Source: Armatimonadota bacterium (GTDB taxonomy: Bacteria; Bacillota; Desulfotomaculia; Desulfotomaculales; Nap2-2B). From it: a DNA stretch of 35,551 bases. Position numbers and translations under genes: made by a program. The notes under the pieces are model-generated. The model searched no databases and was not told where the DNA came from. It saw nothing but the letters and a program-made list of their open reading frames with translations. How positions within the stretch are numbered: position 1 is the first letter of the stretch; each line of letters begins with the position of its first letter. Positions 1 through 9,440 of the stretch are shown here, piece after piece. The stretch spans positions 1 through 35,551 of the forward strand of contig JAIMBK010000032.1 in NCBI GenBank assembly GCA_023511535.1, in the 5' to 3' direction.

Positions 1-45
1 CTTGGTTATAAAGTGACTCTGGAAGAAGTTAATTCTGCTGCATGA
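1..45 (+). CDS. sucC: C-terminal end of a gene, probably succinyl-CoA ligase beta subunit (partial)
   Basis: The first 14 codons of the window read in frame as LGYKVTLEEVNSAA followed by TGA at 43-45. The gene starts upstream of the window. The call as sucC rests only on position: sucD starts 41 bases later behind its own strong ribosome binding site, and sucC-sucD order is almost universal. The visible residues are too few to identify the family directly. Confidence 0.45.
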   Translation, partial: LGYKVTLEEVNSAA

Positions 46-86
46 TAATGGTAATTAGATTCTATTTTCTGAGGAGTTGAGGAAGG

Positions 87-968
87 ATGGCCATCATTAT
101 CGATGAAAACACCCACGTTCTGGTTCAGGGAATCACCGGCAACCAGGGTCTTTTTCACACCCGCCAGATGCTCGCCTACGGCACCAAAATTGTCGCCGGC
201 GTGTCCCCGGGGAAGGGCGGCACAAAAGCGGTGGGTGTGCCCGTATACGACAGCGTGAATGCGGCCCTGGAAGAACACCGGATTGATGCCTCGGTGCTTT
301 TTATCCCCGCCGCTTTTGCCAAAGACGCCGCCTTTGAGGCCATCGATGCCGGCATCAAGGTGCTGGTGATCATTACCGAACATATTCCCGTGCACGATGA
401 GCTGGAGATTATGGCGCTGGCCCGCCAGCGCGGCACCACCGTCATCGGGCCGAATACCTTCGGAATAGTTTCCTCCGGGAAATGCAAGATCGGTATCCCG
501 CCCAATCAATTTTTCGTGCCCGGCCACGTGGGCGTGGTTGCCCGCAGCGGCACCCTGACCTACGAAATAGTCGCCAACCTGACGGCCAACGGCCTCGGCC
601 AGTCCACGGTAGTCGGCCTGGGCGGCGACCGGGTGGTCGGCCTTTCCTTTGTTGACGTGCTGGAAAAATTCGAAAAGGACCCGGAAACCAATTCGGTGGT
701 GCTGGTCGGCGAGATCGGCGGAAACGCCGAAGAGGATGCGGCGCGCTTTATCCGCAAAATGAAGAAGCCGGTCGTGGCCTACATTGCCGGCAAAAGCGCC
801 CCGCCCGGCAAGCGCATGGGCCACGCCGGAGCCATTATCGAAAGGGGCAAAGGCACCTTCGCGGGAAAAGTGCAGGCGTTAACCGGGGCCGGAGCGGCAG
901 TGGCTACACTGCCCTTTGAAGTGCCCGCCTTGATTAAAGCAGCGCTTAGGAACCAGGGTATTTTTTGA
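87..968 (+). CDS. sucD: Succinyl-CoA ligase (ADP/GDP-forming) alpha subunit
   Basis: This is the 293-residue alpha subunit of cytoplasmic succinyl-CoA synthetase, which makes succinate, CoA and NTP from succinyl-CoA. The length is normal for the family. The N-terminal CoA-binding Rossmann domain opens with GITGNQG (residues 15-21). A GPNTFG loop lies at 121-126, where GPNCPG is more usual. The phospho-histidine loop GHAGAI places the catalytic His at about 246. ATG 87 follows a GAGGAGTTGAGGAAGG-type ribosome binding site. In this operon it supplies the substrate-level phosphorylation step between methylmalonyl-CoA mutase and fumarate/malate. Identification is by family motifs. Confidence 0.95.
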   Translation: MAIIIDENTHVLVQGITGNQGLFHTRQMLAYGTKIVAGVSPGKGGTKAVGVPVYDSVNAALEEHRIDASVLFIPAAFAKDAAFEAIDAGIKVLVIITEHIPVHDELEIMALARQRGTTVIGPNTFGIVSSGKCKIGIPPNQFFVPGHVGVVARSGTLTYEIVANLTANGLGQSTVVGLGGDRVVGLSFVDVLEKFEKDPETNSVVLVGEIGGNAEEDAARFIRKMKKPVVAYIAGKSAPPGKRMGHAGAIIERGKGTFAGKVQALTGAGAAVATLPFEVPALIKAALRNQGIF

Positions 969-1016
969 GGAGTTCCCCATGAGAATATTCGTTCTCGCCA
1001 TTAATAATGAAAGTGA

Positions 1017-1068
1017 GGGCTGGAATTTGTCCGGGCGAGCATCGGAGCGAGCCGGACAATTCCAGCCC
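1017..1068. repeat. Intergenic hairpin element, copy 1
   Basis: The spacer between sucD and the mutase holds a long inverted repeat. The left arm is GGGCTGGAATTTGTCCGG (1017-1034) and the right arm CCGGACAATTCCAGCCC (1052-1068), perfect apart from one extra T. The 17-base loop contains CGGAGCGAGC. The same loop motif sits in the loop of the hairpin at 5371-5419, whose stem sequence is different. There is no T-tract, so it is not a typical terminator. It may act as an mRNA processing or stability element inside the operon. Confidence 0.7.
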
Positions 1069-1112
1069 GGTGGGAAATAACGGTAGATGATATTTCTGGG
1101 GAGGGATCCGGG

Positions 1113-2783
1113 ATGTTTGATCAGGATAAGCTGGCCGAACTCCAAAAGCAAAATCAAGCGTATGAAGAAAAACTGGCTGCCCATACCAAAAAGCGCCCGG
1201 AGAGGCAGGAGCAGTTTACGACCGACGCGGGCATCGCGATTAAACCCCTTTATACGCCCTGCGATTTAAGCGATTTCGATTACGGGCGCGACCTGGGCTT
1301 CCCGGGAGATTACCCGTTTATCCGGGGCGTGCAAAACAATATGTACCGCGGCCGGCTGTGGACCATGCGCCAGTACGCCGGCTTCGGGAGCGCCGAGGAA
1401 ACCAATAAGCGTTTCCGTTACCTGCTGGAACAGGGACAGACGGGCTTAAGCGTGGCCTTTGATCTTCCCACGCAAATCGGGTACGATTCCGACCACCCGC
1501 TGGCCAAAGGGGAAGTGGGCAAGGTCGGGGTGGCCATTGATTCTTTGCTGGATATGGAAACTTTGTTTGCCGGAATTCCCCTGGATAAGGTCAGCACCTC
1601 CATGACCATCAACGCCCCGGCGGCCATTCTGCTGGCCATGTACATCGTCCTGGCCGAAAAGCAGGGGGTGCCGCAGGAGAAACTAAACGGGACCATCCAG
1701 AACGATATCCTCAAAGAATACGTGGCGAGAGGCACCTACATTTTTCCGCCTGGCCCGTCCATGCGCCTGATTACCGACATCTTTGCCTACTGCTCCAAAA
1801 ACGTGCCCAACTGGAACACAATCAGCATCAGCGGCTACCACATCCGGGAAGCCGGCTCCACCGCCGTGCAGGAGGTGGCCTTCACCCTGGCCGACGGGAT
1901 CGCCTACGTCCAGGCCGCCGTTAACGCCGGGTTGGACGTTGACGAGTTCGCCCCCCGGCTGTCGTTTTTCTTTAACGCCCACCTGAATTTCTTTGAGGAG
2001 ATCGCCAAGTTCCGCGCCGCCCGGCGCCTGTGGGCGAGAATCATGAAGGAGCGGTTCGGCGCCCAAAACCCGCGCTCCCAGATGCTGCGCTTCCATACCC
2101 AGACGGCCGGGTGCACTTTGACGGCCCAGCAACCCCAGGTGAATATCATGCGGGTGGCTTTCCAGGCGTTGAGCGCCGTTTTAGGCGGCACGCAATCTTT
2201 GCACACCAATTCCTGGGACGAGGCCCTGGCCCTGCCCAGCGAGCAATCCGTCCTGCTGGCCCTGCGCACCCAGCAGGTCATCGGGTACGAAATAGGGGTG
2301 GCCGATACCGTCGATCCCCTGGGCGGCTCCTATTTTATCGAAAAACTAACCAGTGAAATTGAAGAGCAGGCCATGGCTTACATTGAAAAAATCGACCAGC
2401 TGGGCGGAGCCCCGGAAGCAATCGAGTACATGCAGAAGGAGATCCAGAACAGCGCCTACACTTACCAAAAGGAAGTGGAAAGCGGAAGGAAAGTAGTCAT
2501 CGGGGTCAATAAATTCCAAATGCCCGAGCAGCGGCCGGGCGGCCTGTTGAAGGTGGATCCCGCCGTGGCCGAGAGGCAAATCGCCAGGTTGAACAGGCTA
2601 AAGAGCGAAAGGGACAACGCCCGGGTGGAAAAAATCCTGGCGGAACTGCGCCGGGCCGCCGCTACGGACGAGAATTTGCTGCCCCTGATCATCGCCGCCG
2701 TCAGGGAATACGCCACCCTGGGCGAAATCTGCGACGTGCTGCGGGAAGTTTTCGGCGAATATAAACAAAACATCGTTTTTTAA
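1113..2783 (+). CDS. mutB: Methylmalonyl-CoA mutase, large (catalytic) subunit
   Basis: This 556-residue protein is the TIM-barrel part of adenosylcobalamin-dependent methylmalonyl-CoA mutase, interconverting succinyl-CoA and (R)-methylmalonyl-CoA. The substrate region reads [16 protein letters not shown] (77-92). Tyr88 and Arg206 align with Tyr89 and Arg207 of the Propionibacterium enzyme, which contact the substrate carboxylate. Isobutyryl-CoA mutases carry Phe and Gln there, so this is a true methylmalonyl-CoA mutase. [10 protein letters not shown] lies at 194-203 and the cofactor-region His in SGYHIREAG is H243. The B12-binding domain is absent and is encoded by the next gene, as in other split clostridial and archaeal mutases. 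ATG 1113 follows GGGGAGGG. Confidence 0.95.
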   Translation: MFDQDKLAELQKQNQAYEEKLAAHTKKRPERQEQFTTDAGIAIKPLYTPCDLSDFDYGRDLGFPGDYPFIRGVQNNMYRGRLWTMRQYAGFGSAEETNKRFRYLLEQGQTGLSVAFDLPTQIGYDSDHPLAKGEVGKVGVAIDSLLDMETLFAGIPLDKVSTSMTINAPAAILLAMYIVLAEKQGVPQEKLNGTIQNDILKEYVARGTYIFPPGPSMRLITDIFAYCSKNVPNWNTISISGYHIREAGSTAVQEVAFTLADGIAYVQAAVNAGLDVDEFAPRLSFFFNAHLNFFEEIAKFRAARRLWARIMKERFGAQNPRSQMLRFHTQTAGCTLTAQQPQVNIMRVAFQALSAVLGGTQSLHTNSWDEALALPSEQSVLLALRTQQVIGYEIGVADTVDPLGGSYFIEKLTSEIEEQAMAYIEKIDQLGGAPEAIEYMQKEIQNSAYTYQKEVESGRKVVIGVNKFQMPEQRPGGLLKVDPAVAERQIARLNRLKSERDNARVEKILAELRRAAATDENLLPLIIAAVREYATLGEICDVLREVFGEYKQNIVF

Positions 2784-2802
2784 AGCGGGAGGTGGGCAAG
2801 TG

Positions 2803-3237
2803 ATGAGCGAACAAAGCGAACGCCCGATCCGGGTGCTGGTGGCCAAACCGGGCCTCGACGGCCACGACCGGGGAGCGAAGGTAATCGCCCAGGCCCTGCG
2901 CGACGCGGGGATGGAAGTAATTTATACCGGGTTGCGGCAGACTCCCGAGCAGATCGTGCAGGCGGCCCTCCAGGAAGATGTACGGGTGGTTGCTTTAAGC
3001 AGCCTTTCGGGTGCCCATTTGCATCTTTTCCCGGCGGTGGTGGAGGGTTTGCGCCGGGAAGGGGCAGCGGACATTTTGGTCCTGGGGGGAGGCATTATCC
3101 CCGATGAGGACATCCCGGTTTTAAAAGAGGCTGGCATTGCTGAGATTTTCGGCCCGGGCACGCTTACTTCCACCGTAGTTGATTTTATCCGGGAGAAAGT
3201 TTCCCAAAGCAATTTGAATTCAGGCAGCAAAACATAA
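2803..3237 (+). CDS. mutA: Methylmalonyl-CoA mutase, small B12-binding subunit
   Basis: This protein of about 144 residues is the flavodoxin-like cobalamin-binding domain of methylmalonyl-CoA mutase. The base-off/His-on signature DGHDRG (D-x-H-x-x-G) is near residues 19-24 and supplies the lower axial His to cobalt. SSLSGAH and VLGGGIIP are the other cofactor-cradling loops. It starts 16-19 bases after the large subunit, and the two should form one holoenzyme. GTG 2800 and ATG 2803 are adjacent in-frame starts. ATG 2803 is preferred because it is better spaced from GGGAGGTGGG. The bacterial symbol for this split subunit varies between annotations (mcmA2, mutB C-terminal). Confidence 0.93.
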   Translation: MSEQSERPIRVLVAKPGLDGHDRGAKVIAQALRDAGMEVIYTGLRQTPEQIVQAALQEDVRVVALSSLSGAHLHLFPAVVEGLRREGAADILVLGGGIIPDEDIPVLKEAGIAEIFGPGTLTSTVVDFIREKVSQSNLNSGSKT

Positions 3238-3265
3238 GTAATTTATTATAAGGCAGGTGAGATGG

Positions 3266-3667
3266 ATGGTTAAAAAAATAGACCATATCGGGATTGCCGT
3301 CAAGGACCTGGCGGCGGCAATTAAATTTTACGAAGAGATGCTCGGCTTGAAAGCAACCGGCACGGAAGTGGTGGAGGAGCAAAAGGTGCGGGTGGCCTTT
3401 TTGCCTACGGGGGACAGCGAAGTAGAATTGCTGGAATCCACTTCCCCGGACGGTCCCATCGCTAAATTTATTGAAAAAAACGGGGAAGGAATTCAGCACA
3501 TCGCCTTCCGGGTGGATAACCTGGAAGAAAAGCTGGCGGAACTGAAAAACAAGGGTATTCGGTTAATCGACGAGAAACCGCGCTACGGGGCGGGCGGGGC
3601 CAGGATCGCCTTTTTGCACCCGAAAGCTACCTTTGGAACCTTGATTGAGCTTTGCGAACGGAAGTAA
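3266..3667 (+). CDS. mce: Methylmalonyl-CoA epimerase
   Basis: This 133-residue protein of the vicinal-oxygen-chelate fold interconverts (R)- and (S)-methylmalonyl-CoA, linking the mutase to the carboxyltransferase. Two beta-alpha-beta-beta-beta modules are visible. The metal ligands fit His7 in IDHIGIAV, His78 in IQHIAFRV and Glu128 in TLIELCE. ATG 3266 is chosen over GTG 3257 because the AGGCAGGTGAG ribosome binding site ends about five bases before it and overlaps the GTG. The length and position in the cluster fit the family. Confidence 0.93.
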   Translation: MVKKIDHIGIAVKDLAAAIKFYEEMLGLKATGTEVVEEQKVRVAFLPTGDSEVELLESTSPDGPIAKFIEKNGEGIQHIAFRVDNLEEKLAELKNKGIRLIDEKPRYGAGGARIAFLHPKATFGTLIELCERK

Positions 3668-3674
3668 AGGGAAA

Positions 3675-3755
3675 GGCACAGAGGGACAGAGGTTTAGAGG
3701 AAGAAAGTAGATATATTTAACTTTTTGCCTGCTTTTTTCTGTGTCCTCTGTGGCT
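3675..3755. repeat. CACAGAGG-type intergenic inverted repeat, copy 1
   Basis: The left arm GGCACAGAGGGACAGAGG (3675-3692) and right arm CTGTGTCCTCTGTGGCT (3739-3755) are imperfect reverse complements enclosing an AT-rich centre with GAAGAAAGT. Related sequence recurs at 8096-8124 and 9441-9565, always outside genes. The right arm lies just before the carboxyltransferase start, so an upstream GTG at 3741 lies in repeat DNA and is not a credible start. Confidence 0.65.
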
Positions 3756-3785
3756 AAGCTATACTATTTTCTGGGGGGTTTTTCC

Positions 3786-5315
3786 GTGGAAGATAAACTG
3801 GCGCAACTTGCCCGGTACCGGGAGCAAATTCTGGCCGGCGGCGGACCCAAAAGAATCGCCAGGCAGCACGAAGCCGGAAAAAAGACGGCCAGGGAACGCA
3901 TCGCCCTGCTTTTTGATCCGGATTCCTTCGTCGAAGTAAATACTTTTGCCGGCACTCCTGATCTCGAAAACCTGCAGTATCCCGGCGAAGGGGTGGTCAC
4001 CGGCTACGGCACCATCGACGGCCGCCTGGTTTACGTTTTTGCCCAGGACTTTACCGTGGCCGGCGGCTCTTTGGGAAAAATCCACGCCGACAAGATCTGC
4101 AAGGTGCTGGATCTGGCCATGAAAAACGGCGCGCCGGTCATCGGCCTGAACGACTCCGGGGGTGCCCGTATTCAGGAAGGCGTGGACGCCCTGGACGGCT
4201 ACGGAAATATTTTCTTTCGGAACACCCTGGCCTCCGGGGTTATCCCGCAGATCTCGGTCATTATGGGTCCGTGCGCGGGCGGGGCGGTCTATTCGCCAGC
4301 CTTGACGGACTTTATTTTTATGGTCGATGGAATCAGCCAGATGTTCATCACCGGTCCGCAGGTAATTAAGGCCGTCACCGGCGAAGAGGTGAGCATGGAA
4401 GAACTGGGTGGAGCATCCACGCACAACCAGCGCAGCGGGGTGGCTCATTTTATCGCCAGGGACGAAGACGAGTGCCTGGTCATGATTAAAAAGCTCCTTT
4501 CGTACCTGCCCTCCAATTATCTCGAAAAGCCTCCTTCGGCCGCCCCCCGGGAGGCGCCCGGCGACCCGCGGGAACTGCGCAAGATCGTGCCCCCGGAATC
4601 GTTTTTGTCCTACGACGTGAAGGACGTTATCCGGCTGGTCGTCGACGGCGGGGATTTCTTCGAAGTCCAGCCCCTTTACGCCGTTAACGCGGTGGTCGGT
4701 TTTGCCCGTTTTGCCGGCCAGGCCGCAGGGATTATCGCCAACCAGCCCAATTATCTGGCCGGCTGTCTGGATATCAACGCTTCCGATAAAATTGCCCGTT
4801 TTGTCCGCTTTTGCGATTGTTTCAATCTCCCGCTGGTTACTTTTACCGACGTACCCGGTTATCTCCCGGGAACAGAGCAGGAATACGGGGGGATTATCCG
4901 CCACGGGGCCAAAATACTTTACGCCTATTCCGAGGCGACCGTTCCGAAGGTCACCATTATTCTCCGGAAGGCGTACGGGGGCGCCTATATAGCCATGTGC
5001 GGCAGTTCCCTGCGGGCGGACGTTTCCTATGCCTGGCCCACCGCGGAAGTGGCCGTGATGGGACCTGAAGGGGCGGTTAACATAATCTACCGGAACGAAA
5101 TAGCCAAAGCGGAAAACCCCGAGGAAACCCGGCAGCAATTGATTGCGGAATACCGGGCGAAATTTGCCAATCCTTATATTTCCTGCGCCCGGGGATACGT
5201 GGACGACGTCATTGATCCCGCGGACACCCGGAAAAAGATTATCGAAGCCTTAAAAGCGCTGGCCGGAAAAAGGGAAACCAGGCCCGCCAAAAAACACGGG
5301 AACTTTCCGGTATAA
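3786..5315 (+). CDS. mmdA: Biotin-dependent acyl-CoA carboxyltransferase (methylmalonyl-CoA decarboxylase alpha / transcarboxylase 12S type)
   Basis: The 509-residue protein has the two crotonase-like carboxyltransferase domains of the propionyl-CoA carboxylase beta / MmdA / 12S family. The N-half motifs are GKKTARERI, GGSLGKIHADK and GPCAGGAVYSPA. The C-half motifs are DVPGYLPGTEQEYGGIIRHGAK and RKAYGGAYIAMCGS. It should move CO2 between methylmalonyl-CoA and a biotinyl carrier. With the 5S-type protein at 6629-7975 it could form a transcarboxylase that bypasses free CO2. No biotin carrier or membrane beta subunit is seen in the window, so decarboxylase and transcarboxylase roles cannot be separated. 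GTG 3786 follows CTGGGGGG. Confidence 0.9.
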   Translation: MEDKLAQLARYREQILAGGGPKRIARQHEAGKKTARERIALLFDPDSFVEVNTFAGTPDLENLQYPGEGVVTGYGTIDGRLVYVFAQDFTVAGGSLGKIHADKICKVLDLAMKNGAPVIGLNDSGGARIQEGVDALDGYGNIFFRNTLASGVIPQISVIMGPCAGGAVYSPALTDFIFMVDGISQMFITGPQVIKAVTGEEVSMEELGGASTHNQRSGVAHFIARDEDECLVMIKKLLSYLPSNYLEKPPSAAPREAPGDPRELRKIVPPESFLSYDVKDVIRLVVDGGDFFEVQPLYAVNAVVGFARFAGQAAGIIANQPNYLAGCLDINASDKIARFVRFCDCFNLPLVTFTDVPGYLPGTEQEYGGIIRHGAKILYAYSEATVPKVTIILRKAYGGAYIAMCGSSLRADVSYAWPTAEVAVMGPEGAVNIIYRNEIAKAENPEETRQQLIAEYRAKFANPYISCARGYVDDVIDPADTRKKIIEALKALAGKRETRPAKKHGNFPV

Positions 5316-5370
5316 CGGGGGAGCTGCCAAAAATTTTTCCAGGGGATACCGTAAAGATAAAATTACCGGT

Positions 5371-5419
5371 CGGCCGTTCATTTTGCACAAGCAGCGGAGC
5401 GAGCGGAAACGAACGGCCG
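5371..5419. repeat. Intergenic hairpin element, copy 2
   Basis: The arms CGGCCGTTC (5371-5379) and GAACGGCCG (5411-5419) are perfectly complementary and enclose a 31-base loop containing GCGGAGCGAGCGG. The loop core CGGAGCGAGC matches the loop of the hairpin at 1017-1068, while the stems are unrelated. The rest of the 232-base spacer (5316-5547) holds a polypurine tract at about 5435-5472 and an isolated strong ribosome binding site at about 5507-5516 with no normal start codon. Confidence 0.6.
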
Positions 5420-5532
5420 GCAGGATCTGTTTTTCGAGGGGAGGAGAGAGGGGGGGTCAGGAGAGGAGAGCGATTTGGGTTTGAGCGGTGGTTCATAAAA
5501 AAATCAGAAAGGAGGAGTCCCTGAATAATTAG

Positions 5533-6480
<948 letters not shown>

Positions 6481-6542
6481 CTTTCCTCCGGACTAAATTA
6501 CCAGGGGAAAGTAAAGATTAATGTATAAAGTCTGGGGTCAAG

Positions 6543-6612
6543 GTTAGGATATCCGGGGTAAAAGTAAATCAAGAATATTTACCCCTAATCCCTAACCCCT
6601 AATTCCTAATTT
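6543..6612. repeat. CCCTAACCCCTAAT intergenic repeat with nested inverted arms
   Basis: GGGGTAAA (6555-6562) pairs perfectly with TTTACCCC (6578-6585), and outside it GTTAGG (6543-6548) pairs with CCTAAC (6591-6596). The right flank is a run of CCCTAAT / CCCTAAC / CCCCTAATTCCTAAT units. A near copy in the opposite orientation is at 16005-16026. It is non-coding and ends shortly before the next gene's ribosome binding site. Confidence 0.5.
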
Positions 6613-6628
6613 TCTGGGAGGGGATTGA

Positions 6629-7975
6629 ATGAGCGCGACCAAAAAGCCCATTAAAATTACGGACACCACGCTTCGGGACGGTCACCAGTCGCTGCTGGCG
6701 ACCAGAATGAAAATCGAGCACATGCTGCCCATTTTAGAAAAAATCGATCAAGTTGGTTATCATTCCTTGGAGGTTTGGGGCGGGGCCACCTTCGACTCCT
6801 GCATCCGCTTTTTAAACGAAGATCCGTGGGAAAGGCTGCGCACCATCAAAAAGCACTGTAAAACCCCCCTGCAGATGCTTTTGAGGGGGCAGAACATCGT
6901 CGGCTACAAGAACTACCCGGACGACGTGCTCACCGAATTTATCAAGAAGACGGTTGCCAACGGGCTGGATATTTTCCGGATTTTTGACGCTTTAAACGAC
7001 GTGCGAAACATGCAGAAGGCCATGGAGATGGCAAAAAAGGAAGGCGCCCACGTCCAGGCCGTTGCCTGTTACACCATCAGCCCGGTGCACAACGTGGAAT
7101 ATTATGTTAACCTGGCCAAGACCCTGGAAGAGATGGGGGCGGACTCCATCTGCTTAAAAGATATGGCCGGCATCCTGGCGCCTCAGCCGGCGTACGAAAT
7201 TATCAAAGCGTGGAAGGAAAACCTGAAAATCCCCGTCCAGCTGCATTGCCACTACACCAGCGGGATGGGTTCGATGTGTTATTTGCGGGCCATTGACGCC
7301 GGCGTAGACATTATCGACTGCGCCATTTCTTCCATGGCCTTGCAGACTTCCCAGCCGGCGGTGGAGGCGATGGTGGGCGCTTTGAAGGATACGCCTGCCG
7401 ACCCCGGCTTCGATCTCAAGCTGCTCTCGGAAATAGCCGAATATTTTGCAGCGGTGCGCAAAGAACATTATGCCGAATTCGACCTGTCCCCCAAGAGCGT
7501 CGATGTAAACGTGCTGATTTACCAGATCCCCGGCGGGATGATGTCGAATTTCATGTCCCAGCTCCGGGAGCAGGGCGCCCTGGACCGGCTGCCGGAAGTG
7601 CTGGAGGAACTGCCCCGGACGCGGGCGGACCTCGGCTACCCGCCGCTGGTTACCCCCACCAGCCAGATCGTCGGCATCCAGGCCGTTTTCAACGTCCTGT
7701 TCGGCCGCTGGGTAATCAACAGCAACGAAACAATCAACTACGTCCGCGGTTATTACGGCCGGCCGCCGGCGTCCATCAACGAGGAAGCGAAGAAAATGAT
7801 TATCGGCGACGAAGAGCCGATTACCTGCCGGCCGGCCGACATGCTGCCGCCGGGCCTGGAAGAAGCCCGGAAACTGGCGGAGCCTTACCTGGAGAAGGAA
7901 GAAGACGTGATTACCGTGGCCCTCTTCCCGGAAGTGGGGCTGGAATTTCTGAAAAAGCGAAAGGGCGGGCAATAA
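6629..7975 (+). CDS. Pyruvate/oxaloacetate carboxyltransferase (transcarboxylase 5S type)
   Basis: The 448-residue HMGL-like TIM-barrel protein carries the biotin-dependent carboxyl transfer between oxaloacetate and pyruvate. Metal ligands are Asp12 in ITDTTLRDGHQS and His206/His208 in LHCHYTSG. Lys177 in CLKDMAG is the carbamylated lysine of the family. A PYC/OadA conserved C-terminal domain follows from about residue 300. It stops at 448 without the biotinyl AMKM domain of OadA, which fits a separate 5S subunit working with a separate biotin carrier. ATG 6629 follows CTGGGAGGGG. It is the last gene of the operon. Confidence 0.92.
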   Translation: MSATKKPIKITDTTLRDGHQSLLATRMKIEHMLPILEKIDQVGYHSLEVWGGATFDSCIRFLNEDPWERLRTIKKHCKTPLQMLLRGQNIVGYKNYPDDVLTEFIKKTVANGLDIFRIFDALNDVRNMQKAMEMAKKEGAHVQAVACYTISPVHNVEYYVNLAKTLEEMGADSICLKDMAGILAPQPAYEIIKAWKENLKIPVQLHCHYTSGMGSMCYLRAIDAGVDIIDCAISSMALQTSQPAVEAMVGALKDTPADPGFDLKLLSEIAEYFAAVRKEHYAEFDLSPKSVDVNVLIYQIPGGMMSNFMSQLREQGALDRLPEVLEELPRTRADLGYPPLVTPTSQIVGIQAVFNVLFGRWVINSNETINYVRGYYGRPPASINEEAKKMIIGDEEPITCRPADMLPPGLEEARKLAEPYLEKEEDVITVALFPEVGLEFLKKRKGGQ

Positions 7976-8095
7976 CTAAACGGCCGGAAGCCGCCCTTTT
8001 CGCGGCCTGTTAACGCCGTGTCGGTCCTGTTTGCAGGAACACGTCTAAAATATAAAATACAAGACAACTTGGCTGCTGGTTTCCGGCTACATAAA

Positions 8096-8124
8096 TTTAA
8101 CCACAGAGGACACAGAGAATACAG
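8096..8124. repeat. CACAGAGGACACAGAG intergenic repeat, copy 2
   Basis: TTTAACCACAGAGGACACAG, continuing to AGAATACAGG, is a single arm of the repeat family seen at 3675-3755 and 9441-9565. It lies in the 452-base spacer 7976-8427. That spacer otherwise holds a terminator candidate (8220-8244), a run of 12 G residues (8263-8274) and the Pho-box region (8282-8342). I see no gene in the spacer. Confidence 0.55.
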
Positions 8125-8219
8125 GTATCGGGAACCAGTAGCCAGGTTTCAGATCTTAAGCTATATTATTCCATATCTGGAAGGTAGGAAAAAGAAAATT
8201 CCTGTGGATTTAAATTACA

Positions 8220-8244
8220 GGCTTCTTTTCAAGAGGCCTTTTTT
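8220..8244 (+). terminator. Rho-independent terminator candidate after the methylmalonyl-CoA operon
   Basis: GGCTTC (8220-8225) and GAGGCC (8233-8238) form a six-pair stem with one G-U pair and a seven-base loop, followed directly by six T residues. The stem is short. It is the only structure with a T-tract between the last operon gene and pstS. A second hairpin overlaps the stop codon of the carboxyltransferase (GCGAAAGGGCGG pairing with CCGCCCTTTTCGC) but has only a short T run. Confidence 0.5.
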
Positions 8245-8281
8245 GCTGGGGAACCTTTTTGCGGGGGGGGGGGGTGGTGAT

Positions 8282-8342
8282 TTAACCAAAAGTTAACTTC
8301 CAGTTAACAGGATAATAACAACCAAATAAACTTTTTTTAACA
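8282..8342 (+). promoter_or_regulatory. PhoP-type Pho box array upstream of pstS
   Basis: TTAACC (8282), TTAACT (8293), TTAACA (8304) and ATAACA (8315) are spaced exactly 11 bases apart. Another TTAACA starts at 8337, two further turns along. Direct TTAACA-like repeats with 11-base period are the known PhoP operator pattern of Gram-positive bacteria. The array ends about 90 bases before the pstS start, which is a suitable distance for activation under phosphate starvation. The -10 element is uncertain; TAAAAT at 8352-8357 is one candidate. Confidence 0.75.
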
Positions 8343-8427
8343 TACCTCTTTTAAAATTGTGGTAAACAACGCAGCTTGATTTTCAGCTGCTTGAAATAAA
8401 ATTAAAAATTAAAGGGAGGATGAACAC

Positions 8428-9357
8428 TTGGTAAAAAAGGTCAAATGGTTGCTGGCGGCGGGTTGTATTTTAGCTCTTCTTGCAACCATGGTGGCGGGCT
8501 GCGGCGGACGGGGACAACCCCAGCCTCCTCAAGAAGGAGCGCAGAAGCCGGCCGGGCAGGAAAAAACCGGACTTTCCGGGAAGATTACGGCCGTCGGTTC
8601 AACGGCTCTCCTTCCTCTGGTGGAGGAGGCCGCCAAACAATTTATGAGCAAGCATCCGCAGGTTCAAATTGGCGTTCAGGGCGGGGGAAGCGGCACGGGT
8701 CTTTCCCAGGTGGCTGCCGGAGCGGCGGACATCGGTAATTCGGATATCTTTGCCGAGGAAAAAAGCGGGATCGATGCCTCTAAACTGGTCGACACAAAGG
8801 TTTGCGTGGTAGGAATGGCGGCGGTCGTGAATCCAAAGGTAACTGTGGACAGCCTGACAAAAAAGCAGCTGATCGATATTTTCACCGGAAAAGTAACCAA
8901 CTGGAAAGAAGTTGGCGGGCCCGATCAGAAAATCGTCCTGATCAACCGGGCAAAGGGATCCGGCACCAGGGCCACTTTTAAAGCCTTTGCCCTCGACGGA
9001 GCCGAAGAAACCGCCGGGGCGATGGAAATCGATTCTTCCGGCCAGGTGAAGAAAACAGTGGCGGAAACCCCGGGTGCTATTTCCTACCTGGCTTTGTCAT
9101 ACGTGGACAACACCGTCAAGGCAATCAAGATCGACGGCGTGGAGCCGACCGAGGAAAATATTTGCAATGGTAAATACCCCGTCTGGGCTTATGAGCACAT
9201 GTATACCCTGGGCGAGCCGACTGGTCTGAAAAAAGCCTTTTTGGATTATATGCTGTCTGACGAAGTACAGAATACCCTGGTGCCGGAGTTGGGTTATATT
9301 CCCGCGACGAAGATGAAGGTAGAAAGAGATGCCGGGGGCAAGGTAACCCAAAAGTAA
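8428..9357 (+). CDS. pstS: Phosphate ABC transporter, phosphate-binding lipoprotein
   Basis: The 309-residue extracellular phosphate-binding protein starts with TTG 8428, eight bases after GGGAGG. Residues 1-25 are a lipoprotein signal (basic MVKKVKW, hydrophobic core, lipobox VAGC with Cys25), so the mature protein is anchored outside the membrane. The PBP-like fold shows GSTALLPL, GGGSGTGL and RAKGSGTRATF, whose Ser/Thr/Arg side chains bind phosphate in this family, and TPGAISYL near the C-terminus. It precedes pstC and pstA and lies behind a Pho box array. Confidence 0.95.
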   Translation: MVKKVKWLLAAGCILALLATMVAGCGGRGQPQPPQEGAQKPAGQEKTGLSGKITAVGSTALLPLVEEAAKQFMSKHPQVQIGVQGGGSGTGLSQVAAGAADIGNSDIFAEEKSGIDASKLVDTKVCVVGMAAVVNPKVTVDSLTKKQLIDIFTGKVTNWKEVGGPDQKIVLINRAKGSGTRATFKAFALDGAEETAGAMEIDSSGQVKKTVAETPGAISYLALSYVDNTVKAIKIDGVEPTEENICNGKYPVWAYEHMYTLGEPTGLKKAFLDYMLSDEVQNTLVPELGYIPATKMKVERDAGGKVTQK

Positions 9358-9410
9358 GGTAGACCAAAGTAAGGTAGAGCCAAACGCAGGCTTAGGGTGC
9401 CTGGTGACGC

Positions 9411-9438
9411 AAAAAGCCGCCGGGCAGCCCTGCTTTTT
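9411..9438 (+). terminator. Hairpin / attenuator candidate between pstS and pstC
   Basis: AAAAAGC (9411-9417) pairs with GCTTTTT (9432-9438) around a GC-rich centre, giving a stem ending in a T run. A partial terminator here would let pstS be expressed above pstC and pstA, as is common for this operon. It merges into the larger inverted repeat at 9441-9565. Confidence 0.4.
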
Positions 9439-9440
9439 AA

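Noticed and set aside
6-824. Antisense open frame over sucD
   Set aside because: It is a shadow of sucD; the product has no domain and no ribosome binding site.
3741-3785. Upstream GTG start for the carboxyltransferase
   Set aside because: It lies in the CACAGAGG repeat with no ribosome binding site. GTG 3786 has one and gives the family's normal N-terminus.
3759-5138. 459-codon open frame antisense to the carboxyltransferase
   Set aside because: It is the mirror of a GC-rich coding gene with third-position bias. The protein is low-complexity and matches no family, and there is no ribosome binding site.
7154-7972. Antisense open frame over the 5S-type carboxyltransferase
   Set aside because: It is a shadow of a clearly identified gene.
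9345-9378. Short direct repeat CAAAGTAAGGTAGA around the pstS stop codon
   Set aside because: A small local duplication with no structure or other copies; little can be said.
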